60,916 bases of DNA from an uncultured Parabacteroides sp. (GCA_949289155.1 CASEMX010000012.1:1-60916), one strand, 5' to 3'; counted from the stretch's first letter, positions 50,568 through 59,567 are shown. Program-made: numbers and translations. The notes: generated by a model from the sequence alone, not told the origin.

Positions 50568-51034
50568 GCTGCCGACGGCGGGAAGTCGGCGTCAACTGAT
50601 GCTGATTCGCTGCCGAAGGCAGCACGGTTTCACAGACCTTCAAGAAGCTGCTGCCGGCGGCAGGAAGGTTTCGCAGACCTTCAAAAAGCCGCTGCCGGCG
50701 GCAGGAGGGTTTCGCAGACCTTCAAAAAGCCGCTGCCGATGGCGGGAAGTCGGCGTCAACTGATGCTGATTCGCTGCCGGCGGCAGCACGGTTTCACAGA
50801 CCTTCAAAAAGCTGCTGCCGGCGGCAGGAGGGTTTCGCAGACCTTCAAAAAGCCGCTGCCGGCGGCAGGAGGGTTTCGCAGACCTTCAAAAAGCCGCTGC
50901 CGGCGGCAGGAGGGTTTCGCAGGCCTTCAAAAGGTCGCTGCCGATGGCGGGAAGTCGGCGTCAACTGATGCTGATTCGCTGCCGAAGGCGGGAGGTTTTC
51001 GTAAGTGATATCCTGATTCAGATTTGACACGCCT
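50568..51034. repeat. 41-bp tandem array, 11 units (family shared with 13.4 kb)
   Basis: GCTGCC unit starts at 50568, 50609, 50650, 50691, 50732, 50773, 50814, 50855, 50896, 50937 and 50978: exactly 41 bp each. CTGCCGGCGGCAG is a near-perfect palindrome. Two sub-types alternate as at 13.4 kb: AGGAGGGTTTCGCAGACCTT and GGGAAGTCGGCGTCAACTGA. The array ends with TATCCTGATTCAGA then TTGACACGCC, the same tail as the other copy. It lies between ansA and the TolC-type gene. Confidence 0.96.
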
Positions 51035-51129
51035 CCTTTCATCCCCCTATTTCGTCGATAAAAAAGGGAGTTTTGTCGTCAAAACCGCCTCCTTGCTCTA
51101 TCTTAATTGCAAGCAGAGAGCATACACCC

Positions 51130-51137
51130 TACTTTTG
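51130..51137 (+). promoter_or_regulatory. TACTTTTG promoter element of the efflux operon
   Basis: TAnnTTTG match 27 bp before ATG 51165; it excludes the in-frame ATG at 51024. Confidence 0.62.
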
Positions 51138-51164
51138 CCTTCACAAAAGATAAAGAGACAGGCA

Positions 51165-52481
51165 ATGAAACAAATAATTCTAATCTTAGGGCTGATTTGT
51201 TTTTCGGCATCGTGCTTGAACGCACAAGAACGTCCCGAACGCTGGACGCTTCGCTCCTGTTTGGATTATGCCTTGGCAAATAATATCCAAGTAAAAAAGA
51301 GCCGCGTCAATGAATTGTCCGGTTTAGAGGATACAGAGTGGGCAAAAGCACAGCTATTCCCCTCTTTGTCAGCTTCCGTTACGCAAGGGTTCGTCAATTA
51401 TCCTTCGGCCAACGCCCAAGAAAACAATAGTTACAGCGGGAATTACAGCCTGAATGCAAATTGGACGCTTTTCGACGGAGGAAAAAGGCAGAAAGAAATC
51501 AAACAAAGCAAATTGCAGGACGAAGTAAACCAATTGGCGACAGAAGAAATGGAAGACGATATACAAATTGCCATTGTCCAAGCCTATCTGCAAGTGATGT
51601 ATGCAATGGAATCGGTAAAGATTAATGAAAATACCGTCGCTACGTCGAAGGCGGAACGCGACAGAGCGGAAGAATTATTCAAAGCCGGTTCGATTTCGTC
51701 GGTCGATTTGGCGCAATTAGAGAGCCAATATAGTACAGATAAGTATCAATTGGTCGTGGCAAAGAATAGTTTGGACAATTATAAGCTCCAATTGAAGCAA
51801 TTGCTGGAATTGGATATCTCAGACGAAATACATCTTGACATGCCGGACATAGCGGAAGAACACATTATTACACCGCTTCCGAGCAAAGAATCGATATATA
51901 CAACTTCGCTGGCTGTAATGCCGCAAATCCGAAGCAGCGAATTAGCAATCGAAGTTGCCGAATTGGAAAAACAAAAAGCAAAAGCAAGTTATTGGCCGAC
52001 ATTATCTATGAATGCAGGGGTAGGAACCGGACATTTATCCGGCACAAATTACACTTTTGGAAATAAAATTTGGAATAATTTTAACGAAAGTATTGGATTA
52101 ACAATTTCTATTCCTATCTTTGCAAACAGAGAGAATAAAACGGCATATAACAAAGCGAAGTTAGCCCTTACGACAAGTCAATTAGACCTGTTGGACTCTC
52201 AGAAAGAATTGCTTCAGACTGTAGAAAACGTTTATTTGGACGCAATCTCGGCACAAAGCCAATATCTTTCAGCGACAGAACGATTGTCATATATTCAACA
52301 AAGTTTTCAACTGACGGAAGAGCAGTTCTTTTTAGGGATGAAAAATACGTTGGAAATGCTTACGGAGAAAAATAATTTGCTTACGGCGCAACAAGAAGTC
52401 CTTCAAGCGAAATATATGGCGATTATGAATATACAACTTTTAAATATTTATCAGAAGAAACCTGTTGATCTCACTATTTAA
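51165..52481 (+). CDS. TolC family outer-membrane efflux protein
   Basis: A 438-residue outer-membrane channel: signal peptide MKQIILILGLICFSASCLNA, then two OEP repeats. The first has WTLRSCLDYALANNIQVKKSRVNE and long coiled-coil helices, the second starts near residue 245 with helix EVAELEKQKAKASYWPTLSMNAG. It forms the exit duct of a tripartite pump with the MacA/MacB-like proteins that follow. A GC-rich hairpin lies in the 108-bp gap before the adaptor gene. The Cys in ASCLNAQ is not a good lipobox. Confidence 0.92.
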   Translation: MKQIILILGLICFSASCLNAQERPERWTLRSCLDYALANNIQVKKSRVNELSGLEDTEWAKAQLFPSLSASVTQGFVNYPSANAQENNSYSGNYSLNANWTLFDGGKRQKEIKQSKLQDEVNQLATEEMEDDIQIAIVQAYLQVMYAMESVKINENTVATSKAERDRAEELFKAGSISSVDLAQLESQYSTDKYQLVVAKNSLDNYKLQLKQLLELDISDEIHLDMPDIAEEHIITPLPSKESIYTTSLAVMPQIRSSELAIEVAELEKQKAKASYWPTLSMNAGVGTGHLSGTNYTFGNKIWNNFNESIGLTISIPIFANRENKTAYNKAKLALTTSQLDLLDSQKELLQTVENVYLDAISAQSQYLSATERLSYIQQSFQLTEEQFFLGMKNTLEMLTEKNNLLTAQQEVLQAKYMAIMNIQLLNIYQKKPVDLTI

Positions 52482-52513
52482 ACAACAGGTAGATTCACTC
52501 CACTCTCTTTTAT

Positions 52514-52546
52514 AAGGTTTCCGCGCGATGTGAATCGCGCGGCCTT
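52514..52546. promoter_or_regulatory. GC-rich hairpin between the TolC-type and MacA-type genes
   Basis: CCGCGCGAT-GTGA-ATCGCGCGG is a perfect 9-bp stem with a GTGA loop, extended by AAGG/CCTT. No T-run follows, so it may be an RNA-stability or processing hairpin rather than a terminator. Confidence 0.6.
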
Positions 52547-52589
52547 AGCTTAAAATCAAAAAATAACGAATTAAAAAATCAACAAATAT

Positions 52590-53819
52590 ATGAATAGAAA
52601 AATTGTACTTGCCGGTGCGGTAGGCGTACTGGTCATTGCCGGAGCTATCTTCATCTTTTCCGGAAAGAAAGCCGGCAGTGGAATAAAATTAGAGACGGGA
52701 AAAGTAAGCCGGACAACGATTACGAACGTTGTTACCGCCACCGGGACTGTCGAACCGGTTACTGAAGTAGATGTAGGTACACAAGTTTCTGGGATTATCG
52801 ACAAATTGTATGTAGATTACAATGATGTCGTGAAAGCGGGACAGTTAATTGCAGAAATGGATAAGGTAACGCTCGAAGCCTCTTTGCAAGCTTCAACAGC
52901 GCAATTGGCACGCAGCAAATCGGAATACGAATATCAGCAGAAAAACTATGTCCGCAGCAAAGTCTTACACGACAAAAAACTGATTAGCGAAACTGATTTT
53001 GAAACCGCGACGTACGACTATGAGCAAGCAAAAGCCAATTATGAAGAGGCACAAGCTTCGATTGTCAGCGTACGCCGGAATTTGGAGTACGCAACCATTA
53101 CAAGCCCGATTGATGGCGTTGTAATTAGTAAAGCGGTTGAGGAGGGACAAACAGTGGCAGCTGGATTTGAAACACCGACGCTGTTTACTATTGCTGCCGA
53201 CTTGACAAAGATGCAAATCATTGCCGATGTTGATGAAGCAGATATCGGTGCAGTACAAGACGGACAGCGGGTGACTTTTACAGTCGATGCTTATCCGAAT
53301 GATACATTCGAAGGAGAAGTGCTCCAAGTCCGGTTAGGAGAGAGCAGCGATGATAGCGGAACCGCTTCCTCATCCTCTACTTCAACCGTTGTAACCTACG
53401 AAGTTGTTATTTCTGCAGATAATCCGGATTTGAAACTGAAGCCGCGATTGACTGCCAATATTACGATTTATACAATGGAACGGAACAATGTGCTTTCCGT
53501 ACCCAATAAAGCGCTACGTTTCATTGCTGAACCGAAATTATTGGAAGACCTTGGCATAACTGTAACAGATCCGTTGACGGAAGCTCCGGAAGGCAAAAGA
53601 TTGGTATGGGTTAAGAATGGCAATCAGTTAGAGCCGAAAGCAATTACTGTCGGCTCGAGCAACAACAACGTAACAGAAGTCCTCAGCGGCCTTGAAGAAG
53701 GTGAAGATGTAGCGGTTGATTTGGCCGTTGAGGCTCCTGTTATTGCCAATCAAACCGAACAAGAAAGAAGTCCGTTCATGCCGGGACCTCCGGGAAGTAA
53801 AAAGGATGAAAAGAAATGA
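52590..53819 (+). CDS. MacA-like periplasmic adaptor (membrane fusion protein)
   Basis: A 409-residue adaptor with an N-terminal TM anchor (about 5-24), a barrel-sandwich/lipoyl domain split around a coiled-coil hairpin (about 55-180; VEPVTEVDVGTQVSGIID and ATITSPIDGVVISKAVEEGQTV), then beta-barrel and membrane-proximal domains. It bridges the inner-membrane MacB part and the TolC-like duct. Its stop overlaps the ATPase ATG by 4 bp (ATGA). The Ser/Thr-rich stretch SSDDSGTASSSSTSTVV is a variable loop. Confidence 0.93.
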   Translation: MNRKIVLAGAVGVLVIAGAIFIFSGKKAGSGIKLETGKVSRTTITNVVTATGTVEPVTEVDVGTQVSGIIDKLYVDYNDVVKAGQLIAEMDKVTLEASLQASTAQLARSKSEYEYQQKNYVRSKVLHDKKLISETDFETATYDYEQAKANYEEAQASIVSVRRNLEYATITSPIDGVVISKAVEEGQTVAAGFETPTLFTIAADLTKMQIIADVDEADIGAVQDGQRVTFTVDAYPNDTFEGEVLQVRLGESSDDSGTASSSSTSTVVTYEVVISADNPDLKLKPRLTANITIYTMERNNVLSVPNKALRFIAEPKLLEDLGITVTDPLTEAPEGKRLVWVKNGNQLEPKAITVGSSNNNVTEVLSGLEEGEDVAVDLAVEAPVIANQTEQERSPFMPGPPGSKKDEKK

Positions 53820-54571
53820 GCATGGCAGGGAAAGAAATTATCCGGTTGGAGAATATCAAGCGGGAGTTTATCGTGGGAGATGAGGTCGTACATGCTTTAC
53901 GTGGGATTAGTTTCACGATTTACGAAGGCGAATTCGTTACAATTATGGGGTCGTCTGGTTCAGGAAAGAGCACATTGCTGAATACGTTGGGCTGTTTGGA
54001 TACGCCAACCAGCGGTGAATATTACCTTGACGGCGTATCGGTCCGGACTATGGGCAAGAGCGCAAGGGCTACCCTTCGTAATCGCAAGATTGGTTTCGTA
54101 TTTCAGAATTATAATCTGTTGCCGAAGACAACTGCCATTGAGAACGTTGAACTTCCCTTGATGTATAACCCGAGCTATACGGCGGCGCAACGAAAGGAGA
54201 AAGCCATACAGGCATTAATCGCCGTCGGATTGGGAGACCGTCTGATGCATAAGAGCAACCAAATGTCCGGCGGACAAATGCAACGTGTAGCTATCGCCCG
54301 GGCTTTGGTAAATGATCCGGCAGTTATATTGGCTGACGAAGCCACTGGTAATCTGGATACGCGAACAAGTTTCGAAATCCTTGTATTATTCCAAAAGCTC
54401 CATGCTGAAGGGCGTACCATTATCTTCGTAACGCATAATCCGGAGATTGCACAGTATAGCAGCCGGAATATTATGCTTCGAGATGGACACATCACTGCAG
54501 ATGTCAAGAATACAAACGTGCTGAGTGCAGCTGATACTTTATCCAAGCTGCCGGTTAACGAGGATTATTAA
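53816..54571 (+). CDS. MacB-type ABC transporter ATPase
   Basis: A 251-residue LolD/MacB-type ATPase: Walker A GSSGSGKSTLLN (about 45-56), Q-loop FQNYNLLP, signature MSGGQMQRVAIARAL (about 144-158), Walker B VILADEATGNLD and H-loop FVTHN. In this order the MacB ATPase and permease are often separate genes, as here. It powers the permease encoded 2 bp downstream. Substrate could be an antibiotic, peptide or lipid; not predictable. Confidence 0.95.
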   Translation: MSMAGKEIIRLENIKREFIVGDEVVHALRGISFTIYEGEFVTIMGSSGSGKSTLLNTLGCLDTPTSGEYYLDGVSVRTMGKSARATLRNRKIGFVFQNYNLLPKTTAIENVELPLMYNPSYTAAQRKEKAIQALIAVGLGDRLMHKSNQMSGGQMQRVAIARALVNDPAVILADEATGNLDTRTSFEILVLFQKLHAEGRTIIFVTHNPEIAQYSSRNIMLRDGHITADVKNTNVLSAADTLSKLPVNEDY

Positions 54572-54573
54572 AT

Positions 54574-55794
54574 ATGAATATTGCAAATCTATTTAAAATA
54601 GCCGTCCGCGCATTGGCAAATAACAAGCTGCGCGGATTTCTGACGATGCTGGGAATCATCATCGGCGTGGCTTCGGTCATTACAATGCTTGCTATCGGAC
54701 AAGGGTCGAAGAAAAGCATCCAAAAAGAAATTAGCGAGATGGGCTCTAACATGATTATGATTCAGCCCGGAGGCGATATGCGAGGAGGTGTAAGGCAAAG
54801 CGCCGAGGATATGGAGACCCTTAAACTGGAAGATTACCAAAATATCGTCGATGAGACTCGCTATGTTTCGTATGTTTCTCCTTCGGTGAATAGCAGCGGT
54901 CAAGTGATTTACGGAGCAAACAATGCCCCAACGACTATTTATGGGATTAGTCCTGATTATATGGATATTCGCCGATATAAGGTAGAAGACGGGGATATGT
55001 TTACCGAACAGGATATTACAACTGCCGCTAAAGTCTGTGTTATCGGCAAGACAGTTGTAGATAATCTCTTTCCCGACGGAGAGAATCCCGTAGGAAAAGT
55101 CATTCGCTTCCAGAAGTTACCCTTCCGGGTAGTTGGCGTATTGGAAAGCAAAGGATATAACAGCATGGGTATGGACCAAGACGATTTGATTTTTGCACCA
55201 TACACTACTATACAAAAGAAAGTCTTGGCCATTACCCACCTGCAAGGCATCACCTGTTCGGCATTGGAGGAACGTTATACCGAACAGGCTATCGATGAGA
55301 TTAGCGAGATTCTCCGTCGTAACCATAAGTTGAAAGAAAATGAGGAGGACGATTTCACCATCCGCAGTCAGCAGGAGCTGAGCAGTATGTTAACCAGCAC
55401 GACCGATATGATGACCGTACTGCTTGCTGCCGTTGCAGGAATCTCATTATTGGTCGGCGGTATCGGAATCATGAATATTATGTATGTTTCCGTGACCGAA
55501 CGCACCCGCGAAATTGGTTTGCGCATGAGTATCGGCGCAAAAGGCATCGATATCTTGGCTCAATTCCTGATTGAGTCCATCCTCATCAGCGTAACGGGTG
55601 GACTTATCGGAATTATCCTTGGTGTCGGCTCGGCATTGGTGGTAAATCATGTGGCGCACTTCCCTATTTTCATCCAACCGTGGAGCGTACTCCTCTCTTT
55701 CGTGGTCTGCACGGCGACAGGTATCTTTTTCGGCTGGTATCCGGCGAAGAAAGCGGCGCAACTCGACCCGATTGAGGCGATACGATATGAATAG
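54574..55794 (+). CDS. MacB-type ABC transporter permease
   Basis: A 406-residue permease with an N-terminal TM helix (about 20-42), a MacB periplasmic core domain (about 45-250) and three C-terminal TM helices (about 285-310, 325-355, 370-390) in the FtsX-like domain; the motif RTREIGLRMSIGAKGIDILAQFLIES is characteristic. Mechanotransmission MacB-type pumps export substrates from the periplasm through TolC. It follows the ATPase and is followed by a histidine kinase 48 bp later. Confidence 0.94.
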   Translation: MNIANLFKIAVRALANNKLRGFLTMLGIIIGVASVITMLAIGQGSKKSIQKEISEMGSNMIMIQPGGDMRGGVRQSAEDMETLKLEDYQNIVDETRYVSYVSPSVNSSGQVIYGANNAPTTIYGISPDYMDIRRYKVEDGDMFTEQDITTAAKVCVIGKTVVDNLFPDGENPVGKVIRFQKLPFRVVGVLESKGYNSMGMDQDDLIFAPYTTIQKKVLAITHLQGITCSALEERYTEQAIDEISEILRRNHKLKENEEDDFTIRSQQELSSMLTSTTDMMTVLLAAVAGISLLVGGIGIMNIMYVSVTERTREIGLRMSIGAKGIDILAQFLIESILISVTGGLIGIILGVGSALVVNHVAHFPIFIQPWSVLLSFVVCTATGIFFGWYPAKKAAQLDPIEAIRYE

Positions 55795-55842
55795 GCAGAA
55801 AAACAGATAAATACGGTTCGACAAGCATACGAGGAAAAGAAT

Positions 55843-56937
55843 ATGAAAAACAGCTTATTACCGACACAAGACGGAATGTATAAGAAGATGGGCTTGGTAA
55901 TCCACATCGTCGCATGGGGAATTTTGTTCGGAATGCCCTTTTTCTTCACGGGACGAGAGACGCAATCGGTCACATGGGAGAGTTATATCCGCTTTCTGAT
56001 TGTACCGCTCTCATTCATGTTCGTATTCTATGCCAATTATTGCCTGCTGATACCGAAGTTTCTCTTCACAAAGCGGACCGCGAAATTCCTTCTTGCCAAT
56101 CTATTATTGATTGCCGTTACCATTATCGTGGTGCATCTGCTGATGCAAATCCTGCCCGACCCCTACCCGAGGCATCGCCCTGCGCCTCCGCACCCGGAGA
56201 TTATCAAATTCTTCGTAGGGAATGCGACGTTATATATGCTGGTAGCCGGACTGAGCGTAGGAATTCGGATGACAGGGAACTGGTATCGGATGGAATCAAT
56301 GCGCCGCGAACTGGAACAGAGCAGGATTGAGGCGGAGCTGACCAACCTGAAGAGCCAGCTTAATCCGCACTTTCTGTTCAATACCCTGAACAATATCTAT
56401 TGCCTCATCGCCTTTAGTCCGGAACAGGCGCAAGGAGCTGTACACGATTTGAGCCGTTTGCTGCGTTACGTGTTGTACGAAAGCAACCAGCCCTTCGTCC
56501 CGATGCAAAAAGAGATGGATTTTGTGCGCAACTATGTCGAACTGATGCGTATGCGCCTGCCGGAACATGCGCGGCTGGAACTGGAGTTGTCCAATCCGCC
56601 CGCCGGATTGCAAATTGCCCCACTGCTTTTCATCTCGCTCATCGAAAATGCATTCAAGCATGGCATCAGCAACAATAGACCCTCGTATATCCGCATCCGA
56701 ATCCGGAACGACGAAAAAGGAATCGACTGTTATATCGAGAACAGTTATTTCCCTAAAGATAAAAAAGACAAAAGTGGGAGCGGAATCGGACTGACCAATC
56801 TCAAGAAACGTCTCGACCTGATTTATCCGGAGAAGTATATCTTCTTCCATGAACAGAAGGACGAGGCTTACATAACAGACCTATACATTAATATATATGC
56901 AAACGAAGATGAAACTGACGTGTGCCATCATAGATGA
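55843..56937 (+). CDS. LytS/YehU-type sensor histidine kinase
   Basis: A 364-residue kinase with four predicted TM helices (about 17-35, 48-70, 83-103, 125-145), then a coiled coil and the HisKA_4 motif QLNPHFLFNTLNNIY with phospho-acceptor His176. The ATP-binding domain shows PLLFISLIENAFKHGIS (N-box) and GSGIGLTNLKKRLDLIY (G-box). It phosphorylates the LytTR regulator encoded next, and the two overlap. Being in the efflux operon, it probably senses the exported compound or envelope stress. Confidence 0.93.
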   Translation: MKNSLLPTQDGMYKKMGLVIHIVAWGILFGMPFFFTGRETQSVTWESYIRFLIVPLSFMFVFYANYCLLIPKFLFTKRTAKFLLANLLLIAVTIIVVHLLMQILPDPYPRHRPAPPHPEIIKFFVGNATLYMLVAGLSVGIRMTGNWYRMESMRRELEQSRIEAELTNLKSQLNPHFLFNTLNNIYCLIAFSPEQAQGAVHDLSRLLRYVLYESNQPFVPMQKEMDFVRNYVELMRMRLPEHARLELELSNPPAGLQIAPLLFISLIENAFKHGISNNRPSYIRIRIRNDEKGIDCYIENSYFPKDKKDKSGSGIGLTNLKKRLDLIYPEKYIFFHEQKDEAYITDLYINIYANEDETDVCHHR

Positions 56938-57613
56938 CGAGCCGCTGGCGGCAAACTTATTGGAAAGTTACGCACTGAAAACTCCGTTCCTCGACTTGAA
57001 AGGGAAATATAACAGCGCGTTGAACGCCATGCAGACGCTGCATACCGCGCCGGTGAATGTCCTGTTCCTCGACATTCAAATGCCGGAACTGAGCGGAATG
57101 GAATTCTCGAAGATGCTCCCGGCGGAGACCAAAGTGATTTTCACCACCGCCTTCGAACAATATGCCGTAGACAGCTATCGCGTAAATGCGTTGGACTACC
57201 TGTTGAAGCCCATCAGTTACGCCGATTTCCTGCAAGCGGCACAGAAAGCGATGGACTGGTTCGCCCGCTCGGCCTCCGTTGACCGTATCTTTGTCAAGAC
57301 CGATTACAAATTGATGCAAATCGAGCTCGACCGGATTCTGTATATTGAAGGTTTAAAAGACTATGTAAAAATTTTCCTCGAAGACGAACTGCATCCGATA
57401 CTCTCTCTTGCCAGCATGAAAAGCGTAGAAGACATGCTGCCGGCAGACCGGTTTATCCGGGTTCACCGCTCTTTTATCGTACAACCGACCAAAATAACGG
57501 TCATCGAGCGAAATAGAATCGTATTCGGGAAGACCTATATCCCCATTTCCGACAATTATAAACAATCCTTTTACGACTTCATCGCACGGCACAGTCTCTT
57601 TTTAGGGAAATAA
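56909..57613 (+). CDS. LytTR family response regulator
   Basis: A 234-residue regulator: receiver domain with IIDDEP (acidic pocket) and phospho-acceptor Asp55 in LFLDIQMPE, TTAFEQYAVDSYRVNALDYLLKPIS, then a C-terminal LytTR DNA-binding domain (about 130-234; FVKTDYKLMQIELDRILYIEGLKDYVKIFL, RFIRVHRSFIV). ATG 56909 gives the usual MKLTCAIIDDEP; ATG 56897 is also in frame. The overlap with the kinase is 29 bp (41 bp for the upstream ATG), so translation is coupled. It probably controls the upstream efflux genes, perhaps its own operon. Confidence 0.93.
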   Translation: MKLTCAIIDDEPLAANLLESYALKTPFLDLKGKYNSALNAMQTLHTAPVNVLFLDIQMPELSGMEFSKMLPAETKVIFTTAFEQYAVDSYRVNALDYLLKPISYADFLQAAQKAMDWFARSASVDRIFVKTDYKLMQIELDRILYIEGLKDYVKIFLEDELHPILSLASMKSVEDMLPADRFIRVHRSFIVQPTKITVIERNRIVFGKTYIPISDNYKQSFYDFIARHSLFLGK

Positions 57614-57650
57614 AAGCGGTTTTAAACCTCATTTTTCGGTGTTGCGTAGC

Positions 57651-58047
57651 ATTACATAAAGCTCCCCAGTTTCTAGGCTCCTTTTCGTAGCATTACATAA
57701 AGCCGCCCAGATTTCAGGCTCCTTTTTGAAGCACGTCGAAAACCTCCCTAGATTCTAGGCTCCTTTTTGAAGCATTACATAAAGCCGCCCAGTTTCTAGG
57801 CTCCTTTTTGAAGCGTTACATAAAGCTCCCCAGATTCTAGGCTCCTTTTCGTAGCATTACATAAAGCCGCCTAGTTTCTAGGCTCCTTTTTGAAGCGTTA
57901 CATAAAGCCGCCCAGTTTCTAGGCTCCTTTTCGTAGCGTTACATAAAGCTCCCCAGATTCTAGGCTCCTTTTTGAAGCGTTACATAAAGCCGCCCAGTTT
58001 CTAGGCTCCTTTTTGAAGCCCTACGAAAACGAGCCTGAAATCTGGGG
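57651..58047. repeat. 41-bp tandem array, 10 units with inverted last copy (family shared with 31.7 kb)
   Basis: TTACATAAAGCCGCCCAG-like units start at 57651, 57692, 57733, 57774, 57815, 57856, 57897, 57938, 57979 and 58020, an exact 41-bp period. The last piece, GAGCCTGAAATCTGGGGAGC (58028-58047), is the reverse complement of the unit core. The array fills the gap between the convergent stops at 57613 and 58075. Confidence 0.96.
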
Positions 58048-58074
58048 AGCAATTCTTCAGCTTACCTATATATA

Positions 58075-59538
58075 TTATAAAGATGAGGTTATTTCCAAAA
58101 GCAATTTTTCAAAGCGATGGTTCATCAGCCAAGTGCTTCCGCTGAAATTGTTCGCGAACAAAACGACGCTATACCATTTCCCATTCTTTTGAATATACCC
58201 GGCATAGCAGCGCACGCCCGACATGCTCCCGCTCTTCAGCCAAGCTTTCCCCATGAGAGAGGTGTCCTTCAGGAAATTGCGCACCGAACCTTCTTGTCCT
58301 GCCATCGGCAATGTACTGCGGAAAGCGGCCGCGTGCTTCGATTCGACCGCCATATAATCCAACAAATCCGCCATGAAACGGGGCGTTACCTTATTTGCCG
58401 GCGACAAACCGCTGCCGTCTGTCATCCGGAGTGCTGAGACATCCAGCCCCTTCTGTTTCCAATAGTTTTTCAGGACTTGTACTCCCCGTTCGAACGAAGA
58501 TATCACCTCATGCGGTTTCGGACGGTAACGCAATCCGATGGTTTTCAACAACGCATCGGCAAAAAGATTATGGCTGACATGGTTTGTTTTTTCGATAATC
58601 TTCAGCAACGAAGGGGAATAGGTCGTGAGAATCTCCGTCTGCGGAGCAGGATGCCAATCTCCGCGTTCCATAAACTGCCGGTAACACGCCGCCGGCTTTT
58701 CGATGTGGATGCCCTCCTCTTCCAAACTTTTCTGCAGATAGTGCGCAAGGAATAATGCCGGCTCCGGAATATCGCCTCGTAACCGATAGCGTTTTTGGTA
58801 AGCAGGGACCACTCCGTACAGAAAACGCTCTTCTGAAAAAGGCATTCCGACGACATAGCTGCTATCCGTTTTCACCTGTTTCGCCCGAAGATAATTATGG
58901 ACTTTCAAAGGCAATTCCGGAGAGCAATCGACCACCTCCGGACGAGTTCCCGGCGCACCGCTCCGCAGATACAAAGAAAAGCGATTATCGAAAACATTCA
59001 ATCCATAGCTTCCCGCACCGTAATAGCTTCCCAAGTCCTCTCGTACCCACTTCATCGAAATTCCCTCTGTATCGAAAATACTTTCATCAGCGATTACGGC
59101 TCCGGTAACTTCCCGAATACCTAACCGACGGATGCCATCGACCCATTGCCGGATAAAACGTTCCGATTCAGGCGCGAAATAGGCAGAGCCCAAGGTAGGG
59201 TCTCCATGCCCTTTGATATAGATATTCCCATGCAATATGCTGTCCTGTATGCTCCCGTCATATAATAATGTAGTAGGATAGCGATAATCTTCGCCCAAAA
59301 GTTCCAATGTCGTAGCCGTTGTCAAGACTTTCAGCACAGATGCCGGAGTAAGTTGCATGTCCGGCTGATAAGAATACAGTGTTTCTTGGCTATGCACCTC
59401 CTTAATCAAATAACCCACGGATGCGTGCTTCATCCCCTTCCCTGCCATCCAGTTTTTCCCTATCTGCGCCCCTTGCGCCAGAACGAACACCCGGCTTAAA
59501 AGCAACAGCGTAAGAATAAATATTTTATTACGTGACAT
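58075..59538 (-). CDS. dacB: D-alanyl-D-alanine carboxypeptidase/endopeptidase, PBP4 (S13) family
   Basis: Trims and cleaves peptidoglycan peptides in the periplasm. The 487-residue protein has a signal peptide (to about 21), SxxK as PASVLKVLTTA (nucleophile Ser near 67), an inserted PBP4-type domain (about 80-270), the SHN of VSHNLFADALLK (SxN motif) and KSG in AWLKSGSMSGVR. The penicillin-binding motifs are all intact. It diverges from an AI-2E family transporter gene; its TATCTTTG element is at 59580-59587. Confidence 0.94.
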   Translation of the reverse strand: MSRNKIFILTLLLLSRVFVLAQGAQIGKNWMAGKGMKHASVGYLIKEVHSQETLYSYQPDMQLTPASVLKVLTTATTLELLGEDYRYPTTLLYDGSIQDSILHGNIYIKGHGDPTLGSAYFAPESERFIRQWVDGIRRLGIREVTGAVIADESIFDTEGISMKWVREDLGSYYGAGSYGLNVFDNRFSLYLRSGAPGTRPEVVDCSPELPLKVHNYLRAKQVKTDSSYVVGMPFSEERFLYGVVPAYQKRYRLRGDIPEPALFLAHYLQKSLEEEGIHIEKPAACYRQFMERGDWHPAPQTEILTTYSPSLLKIIEKTNHVSHNLFADALLKTIGLRYRPKPHEVISSFERGVQVLKNYWKQKGLDVSALRMTDGSGLSPANKVTPRFMADLLDYMAVESKHAAAFRSTLPMAGQEGSVRNFLKDTSLMGKAWLKSGSMSGVRCYAGYIQKNGKWYSVVLFANNFSGSTWLMNHRFEKLLLEITSSL

Positions 59539-59559
59539 TTTATGTTCTATCTTTTATAT

Positions 59560-59567
59560 TACCTTTG
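59560..59567 (+). promoter_or_regulatory. TACCTTTG promoter element of the AI-2E family gene
   Basis: Exact element 28 bp before ATG 59596; it faces the dacB promoter, 12 bp away on the other strand, so the two transcripts may interfere. Confidence 0.6.

Noticed and set aside
50490-51008. A 172-residue plus-strand ORF over the 41-bp array
   Set aside because: It starts inside the end of ansA and reads through GC-rich repeat units; its low-complexity Ser/Lys/Gly product has no family and no promoter or ribosome site.
50568-51034. CRISPR array
   Set aside because: Units follow each other at exactly 41 bp without unique spacers, and no cas gene is in the window. The same holds for the other arrays.
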